Source: Psychromarinibacter sp048262455 (GTDB lineage Bacteria; Pseudomonadota; Alphaproteobacteria; Rhodobacterales; Rhodobacteraceae). Taken from it: a stretch of 64,000 bases of DNA. The notes beneath the pieces were generated by a model. The model did not search any database, was not told where the DNA came from, and worked only from the letters and a program-made list of their open reading frames with translations. This document shows, piece after piece, positions 59,755-64,000 of the stretch (position 1 is the first letter of the stretch; each line of letters starts with the position of its first letter). The stretch spans positions 130,824-194,823 of the forward strand of contig JBLXFD010000005.1 in NCBI GenBank assembly GCA_048262455.1, given 5' to 3'. The translations under genes and the position numbers were made by a program.

Positions 59755-60687
59755 CTAGCTCGAGGCGTGGAAACTGCGTCCCAGCGAGGCCGGCGCGTTG
59801 AGCGCCGCGCGGCCCCGGCCGGACGACATGATGACCAGCACAAGAATTGTTATCAGATACGGGGACATGGACAAGTACTCCACCGGCACGGCAAGCCCCG
59901 CCGCCTGAAGGTTCAGCTGCAGAACCGCCACCCCGCCGAAAAGGTAGGCACCCAGCAGAACGCGCCAGGCCTTCCAGCTGGCGAAGACCACGATCGCCAG
60001 CGCGATCCAGCCGGCGCCGGCGGTCATGCCCTCGGTCCATTGCGGCACCCGGATCAGCGACAGGTACGCCCCCCCAAGGCCCGCGCAGGCGCCGCCGAAG
60101 GCGATGGCGCCCAGCCGCACCAGCCGCACCGGGTAGCCCAGCGCATGGGCGGCGTCGTGGCTTTCGCCCACCGCCCGCAGGATCAGCCCGGCGCGGGAGT
60201 ACTTCAGGAAGGCCCATACCGCGGCCACCAGCGCCAGCGAGCCGTAGACCACCAGGTCGTGGCGGAACAGGACGCGGCCGAGGAAGGGGATGTCGCGCAG
60301 CGGGCCGAGGTTCACGTCCGGCACCGGCGGCGGCTTGATGCCCACGTAGCCCTGGCCCATCAGCGCGGAAAGCCCCAGCCCGAACAGCGTCAGCGCCAGC
60401 CCGGTGGCCACCTGGTTGGACAGGAAGAACTGGGTCAGCACCCCGAAGGTCATCGACAGCAGCGCCCCCCCCGCCGCGGCCGCCACGAAGCCCAGCGCGG
60501 GGGATCCGGTCTGCACCGCCACCGCGAAGCCGCAGATCGCGCCGGTGATCATCATCCCCTCGACCCCGAGGTTCAGCACGCCCGACTTCTCCACCACCAG
60601 CTCTCCGATCGCCGCCAGCAGGATCGGCGTGGCGGCGACCATCAGCGAGGCCAGCAGGATCGCGGGATCGATGGCGGACAGGTTCAT
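59755..60687 (-). CDS. ABC transporter permease, nucleoside/purine type (NupQ-like)
   Basis: 310 residues with about eight to nine hydrophobic segments and the family motif GELVVEKSGVLNLGVEGMMITGA near the N terminus, which typifies the BMP-associated permease pair (YufQ/NupQ). It forms half of the inner-membrane channel with the permease encoded just upstream. It is 53 bases before the binding-protein gene. Confidence 0.9.
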   Translation of the reverse strand: MNLSAIDPAILLASLMVAATPILLAAIGELVVEKSGVLNLGVEGMMITGAICGFAVAVQTGSPALGFVAAAAGGALLSMTFGVLTQFFLSNQVATGLALTLFGLGLSALMGQGYVGIKPPPVPDVNLGPLRDIPFLGRVLFRHDLVVYGSLALVAAVWAFLKYSRAGLILRAVGESHDAAHALGYPVRLVRLGAIAFGGACAGLGGAYLSLIRVPQWTEGMTAGAGWIALAIVVFASWKAWRVLLGAYLFGGVAVLQLNLQAAGLAVPVEYLSMSPYLITILVLVIMSSGRGRAALNAPASLGRSFHASS

Positions 60688-60736
60688 CGGTCGGCTCCTT
60701 GGGAAGCGGGGCGCGGGGATGTGGCGGGGGCGGGGC

Positions 60737-61822
60737 TCACGCCACCTCCCTCCGCCCGATACGGACGCGGAAGTTGGTCAGCACGTCCACCGCCAGCAGG
60801 AAGAACAGCAGCATCCCCTGGAAGGCCTGGATCGCCGCCGCGGGCAGGCCGAGGTTGGCCTGCGCCGCCTCGCCGCCGATGTAGGTCAGCGCCAGCAGCA
60901 GCCCCGCCAGCAGGATCCCCACCGGGTGCAGCCGGCCGAGGAAGGCGACGATGATCGCGGTGAAGCCGTAGCCGGAGTTGAAGTCGATGCTGATCTGGCC
61001 GGCCGGCCCGGCCACCTCGAACATCCCGGCCAGACCGGCCAGCGCCCCCGAGGCGCCGAGGCAGAAGATCACCAGCCGCTCCGGCCGCACCCCGGCGAAG
61101 CGCGCGGCGCGCGGCGACTGGCCGGCCAGCCGGATCTGGAAGCCCAGCATGTGCCGGTTCAGCAGCACGTAGGCCAGCACCACCGCCACCAGCGCCGCGA
61201 CCACGCCCCAGTGCAGCCCCCAGCCCTCGACCAGTTCGAGGTTGGCGGCAGCGGGGTACTGCTGCAGGTTGCGGCTGCCGGGAAAGCCCGCGCCCTCGGG
61301 GTTGCGCAGCGCGCCCAGCGCCATCGAGGCCAGCAACTGCTCGGCCACGTAGACCAGTAGCAGCGAGACGAGTATCTCGTTGGTGTTGAAGCGGGTCTTC
61401 AGCAGCGCCGGGATCATCCCCCAAAGGAAGCCGCCCAGCGCGCCCGCGATCACCATCAGTGGGAAGACCAGCCAGCGGGCCTCCATCGGGTAGAAGGCCA
61501 GCCCCACCGCGGCGCCGCAGATCGCGCCGATGATGTACTGCCCCTCGGCGCCGATGTTCCAGATCCCGGCGCGGAAGCCGAGGCTCAGCCCGATGGCGAT
61601 CAGGATCAGCGGCCCGGCCTTCACCAGCAGCTGGCCCCGGTAGTACCAGGCGAATTCCCCCAGCAGCGGGTCCCAGAAGATCGTGCGGATTGCCAGCAGC
61701 GGGTCCTTGCCCAGCACCGCGAACAGCACCCCGCCCGCCAGCATGGTCAGCACCACCGCCAGCAGCGGCGTCGCCAGGGTCCAGGCCCGCGAGGGCTGCG
61801 GCCGCTTCTCCAGCCGGATCAT
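60737..61822 (-). CDS. ABC transporter permease, nucleoside/purine type (NupP-like)
   Basis: 361 residues with about nine hydrophobic segments and the motif GLSLGFRAGIWNIGAEGQYIIGA, the other permease of the BMP-associated pair. It starts MIRLEKRPQPSRAW and lies 21 bases after the ATPase gene. It should form a heterodimer with the product of the next gene. Confidence 0.9.
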   Translation of the reverse strand: MIRLEKRPQPSRAWTLATPLLAVVLTMLAGGVLFAVLGKDPLLAIRTIFWDPLLGEFAWYYRGQLLVKAGPLILIAIGLSLGFRAGIWNIGAEGQYIIGAICGAAVGLAFYPMEARWLVFPLMVIAGALGGFLWGMIPALLKTRFNTNEILVSLLLVYVAEQLLASMALGALRNPEGAGFPGSRNLQQYPAAANLELVEGWGLHWGVVAALVAVVLAYVLLNRHMLGFQIRLAGQSPRAARFAGVRPERLVIFCLGASGALAGLAGMFEVAGPAGQISIDFNSGYGFTAIIVAFLGRLHPVGILLAGLLLALTYIGGEAAQANLGLPAAAIQAFQGMLLFFLLAVDVLTNFRVRIGRREVA

Positions 61823-61843
61823 CGCGCGGATCCCTCCGCCGCC

Positions 61844-63379
61844 TCAGCCCGCCACATGCGCCACCTCCATGTCGTGTGCCCCGCCCATCATCAGGCCGAT
61901 CTGCTCCACCGTCAGCCCCCGCGCGGCGCGTGGGTCGGTCAGCCGGCCCTCGTTCAGCGCGGCGAACCGGTCGGAGATCTCCATCAGCTCGTCCAGGTCC
62001 TGGCTGATCACCACCACCGCCGCGCCCTCGGCGGCGAGGTCCAGCAGCGCCTGCCGGATCGCCGCGGCGGCGCTGGCGTCGACGCCCCAGGTGGGCTGGT
62101 TCACCACCAGGCAGATCGGCCTTTGCAGGATCTCGCGGCCGATCACGAACTTCTGCAGGTTGCCCCCCGACAGCGCCCGCGCCGCGGTGCCGGGGCCGGG
62201 GGTGCGCACGTCGAAGCGTTCGATCACCTTTTCCGCGAAGGAACGCGCCGCCGGCCACTTCAGAAAGCCCCGGTGTTCCAGCCGCTCGCGGATCGCGCCG
62301 GTCAGCAGGGCGTTCTCGGTCAGCGTCATGTCCGGCGCCGCCGCGTGGCCCAGCCGTTCCTCCGGCGCGCCCAGCAGCCCCAGCCGCCGCCGCGCGTTGG
62401 GCCCCAGCGCACCCACGGGACGGCCGTTCAGCCGGACCGCCTCGCCCGGCGCCAGCGCCTCGCCAGTCAGGGCGGCCAGCAGCTCGTCCTGCCCGTTGCC
62501 GGCGACGCCGCCGATCCCCAGCACCTCGCCCGCCTGCACCTGCAACGAGATGTTCCGCAGCGAGGTGCCGAAGGGGCTGGCCGGGCGCAGCGACAGCTTG
62601 TCCAGTTCCAGCACCACCTCGCCGGGCGCCCGCGCCTCGCGGCTGGGCACATGCAGGCTGCTGCCCACCATCAGCTCGGCCATCTCCCGCGCCGTGGTGG
62701 TCTGCGGGTCGCAGGTGCCCACGTTCTTGCCCAGCCGCAGGATCGTCGCCTCGTCGCAAAGCGCGCGGATCTCCTCCAGCTTGTGGCTGATGTAGAGGAT
62801 CGAGGTGCCCTCGGCGCGCAGCTTGCGCAGGGTCTTGAACAGGATCTCCACCTCCTGCGGCGTCAGCACGCTGGTCGGCTCGTCCATGATCAGCAGCTTG
62901 GGGTCCTGCAGCAGGCAGCGAATGATCTCCACCCGCTGGCGTTCCCCGGCCGACAGATCGCCCACCAGCCGGCCCGGGTCCAGCGGCAGGCCGTAGGTCT
63001 CCGACACCTCGCGGATGCGCCGCGCCAGCTGGCGCTGGCCGGGCGGGTTTTCCATGCCCAGCGCCACGTTCTCCGCCACGTCCAGCGCCTCGAACAGCGA
63101 GAAGTGCTGGAACACCATCGCCACCCCCGCCGCCCGCGCGGCATGGGGTGTGGCCGGGGCATAGGGGGCGCCGCGCAGGGTCATGCGGCCGGCGTCGGGC
63201 TTGACCAACCCGTAGATCATCTTGACCAGCGTCGACTTGCCCGCGCCGTTCTCGCCCAGCAGCGCGTGCACCTCGCTGGGGCCGACCGAGAAGGAGACGT
63301 GGTCGTTCGCCACCACCCCCGGGTAGGCCTTGGTCAGCCCCTCGATGGTCAGCAGCCTGTCCTCCGGCACCTCGGTCAT
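61844..63379 (-). CDS. ABC transporter ATP-binding protein with two ABC domains (NupO/RbsA-like)
   Basis: 511 residues from the ATG at 63379. Domain 1 has an intact Walker A (GENGAGKST), signature LSAGERQRVEI and Walker B LLIMDEPTS. Domain 2 has a degenerate Walker A (GVAGNGQDEL), an LSGGNLQKF signature and a Walker B ending in VNQPTWGVD, where the catalytic Glu is Gln, as in other RbsA-type tandem ATPases. Only the first site is therefore likely to be fully active. Its ATG overlaps the xdhC stop (ATGA), tying uptake to xanthine dehydrogenase maturation. Confidence 0.92.
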   Translation of the reverse strand: MTEVPEDRLLTIEGLTKAYPGVVANDHVSFSVGPSEVHALLGENGAGKSTLVKMIYGLVKPDAGRMTLRGAPYAPATPHAARAAGVAMVFQHFSLFEALDVAENVALGMENPPGQRQLARRIREVSETYGLPLDPGRLVGDLSAGERQRVEIIRCLLQDPKLLIMDEPTSVLTPQEVEILFKTLRKLRAEGTSILYISHKLEEIRALCDEATILRLGKNVGTCDPQTTTAREMAELMVGSSLHVPSREARAPGEVVLELDKLSLRPASPFGTSLRNISLQVQAGEVLGIGGVAGNGQDELLAALTGEALAPGEAVRLNGRPVGALGPNARRRLGLLGAPEERLGHAAAPDMTLTENALLTGAIRERLEHRGFLKWPAARSFAEKVIERFDVRTPGPGTAARALSGGNLQKFVIGREILQRPICLVVNQPTWGVDASAAAAIRQALLDLAAEGAAVVVISQDLDELMEISDRFAALNEGRLTDPRAARGLTVEQIGLMMGGAHDMEVAHVAG

Positions 63380-64000
63380 GCCTTGCCCTCCTGCCCCTGC
63401 GCCGCCGTGGCTGTCGCCACCGGCCGCAGCATCTCCGCCGCCACGCCGACGGCGATCGCCTGCGGGTGCTTGCCCAGCGCCGGCTCTCCGATCGGGCAGG
63501 CGATCCGCCCCACCTGTTCCGGCCCGTGCCCCAGCGCCGCCAGCCGGCCGCGGAACCGCGCCCACTTGGTGGCCGACCCGATCAGCCCGGCGCGGGCGAA
63601 ACCGTGGCCCAGCAACCGGTGGCAGATCTCCAGGTCCAACGCGTGCGAATAGGTCAGCACAAGGTGCTCTGCCCCGGCGGGCGCATGGGCCACCGCGTCG
63701 GCGGGATTGGCGGCGACCAGCACGCTCACCCCCTCCGGCACCTCGGCGGGAAAGCGGTCCGCCGCGTCGTCGATCCACGTCAGCGCCAACTCCGGCAGCG
63801 GCGCCAGCACCTGCACCAGCGCCCGGCCCACGTGGCCCGCGCCCCAGATCCAGACTTGCCGCTCGGGCCGCGCCACCGGCTCCAGCAGCCAGCCGCCCTG
63901 CAGCAGCACCGGCGCCCGCACCCCGGCCGACCGCGCCGCGGCCGTCGCGCGGCGCAGCGCCAGCGGCGCCTCGCCCATGCCCTCGACCCGCCGCAGCACC
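63376..64000 (-). CDS. xdhC: Xanthine dehydrogenase accessory protein XdhC (5' truncated by window edge)
   Basis: About 208 codons are visible; the start lies beyond base 64000. The Rossmann-like segment VWIWGAGHVGRALVQVL and VLTYSHALDLEICHRLL followed by GLIGSATKWARFRGRL and IGEPALGKHPQAIAV are typical of XdhC/CoxI. XdhC inserts the sulfurated molybdenum cofactor into xanthine dehydrogenase. The coupling to the transporter genes downstream supports purine catabolism. The N-terminal CoxI-type half may be off the edge. Confidence 0.9.
   Translation of the reverse strand, partial: VLRRVEGMGEAPLALRRATAAARSAGVRAPVLLQGGWLLEPVARPERQVWIWGAGHVGRALVQVLAPLPELALTWIDDAADRFPAEVPEGVSVLVAANPADAVAHAPAGAEHLVLTYSHALDLEICHRLLGHGFARAGLIGSATKWARFRGRLAALGHGPEQVGRIACPIGEPALGKHPQAIAVGVAAEMLRPVATATAAQGQEGKA

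Noticed and set aside
59702..60217. Long 5' extension of the BMP binding protein into the permease gene
   Set aside because: The signal peptide begins at 59701 with a ribosome site; the extension is a shadow of the permease frame.

Overview
The window is GC-rich (most codons end in G or C), densely packed alphaproteobacterial chromosome. Its gene content points to the Rhodobacterales (Rhodobacteraceae/Roseobacteraceae): a DUF6478 protein, a short ribonuclease D-like exonuclease, a phytase-like esterase, a curlin/CsgH cassette of the alphaproteobacterial type, and several TRAP/ABC solute transport operons. No tRNA, rRNA, CRISPR array, insertion sequence, prophage gene or plasmid origin was seen. 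It reads as ordinary chromosome with one large catabolic operon at the right.

Layout. 1-3.7 kb: 3' part of zapE, thpR, then folC and accD on the minus strand. 3.9-5.5 kb: a DUF6478 protein and two small uncharacterised proteins. 5.8-9.7 kb: a LysR regulator, then a minus-strand chain (CinA-like, GNAT, AhpD-like, OmpA-like) whose members overlap or nearly abut. 9.8-12.7 kb: sfsA, map, pncB. 12.7-15.2 kb: DUF3137, arfB with an unusual upstream RNA leader, and a VUT/YhhQ transporter. 15.2-18.4 kb: phytase-like esterase, mepA and an MFS permease. 18.5-21.7 kb: yggT, recQ, yaaA. 21.7-23.9 kb: a hybrid histidine kinase broken by a -1 frameshift. 24-31.5 kb: a bacterial alpha-2-macroglobulin and PBP1C. 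31.5-36.4 kb: the envelope/LPS cluster ptsN, hpf, lptB, lptA, lptC, kdsD and an rnd-like gene. 36.5-41.1 kb: peroxiredoxin, ferredoxin-reductase-like flavoprotein, rsmD, HAD hydrolase, pncA, trhO. 41.4-42.9 kb: a three-gene curli cassette (curlin, CsgH, curlin) with a strong terminator.

43.6-57.5 kb is a sugar-acid catabolic region. A divergent FCD-type GntR regulator faces a minus-strand run: TRAP binding protein, fused DctQM permease, a 40-residue membrane protein, an IlvD/Edd dehydratase, a PhyH-type dioxygenase, a DHDPS-family enzyme, an RraA-like enzyme, a UxaA/GarD dehydratase, a FAH-family enzyme, a 2-oxoglutarate-semialdehyde dehydrogenase and KdgD. Two routes appear to converge on 2-oxoglutarate semialdehyde: an aldonate route (IlvD/Edd then DHDPS-like) and a hexarate route (UxaA/GarD then KdgD). 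A 15-bp perfect palindrome overlaps both divergent -35 elements and is the likely regulator site. 57.6-64 kb: an aldo/keto reductase, then a BMP-type ABC importer translationally coupled to xdhC, which suggests purine uptake.

The most unusual element is the leader upstream of arfB (about 14292-14520, minus strand). It has a 17-nt complement to the 16S rRNA 3' end as the Shine-Dalgarno of an 18-codon ORF, an 11-nt downstream anti-Shine-Dalgarno that can mask it, several hairpins and an intrinsic terminator 52 nt before arfB, a ribosome-rescue gene.
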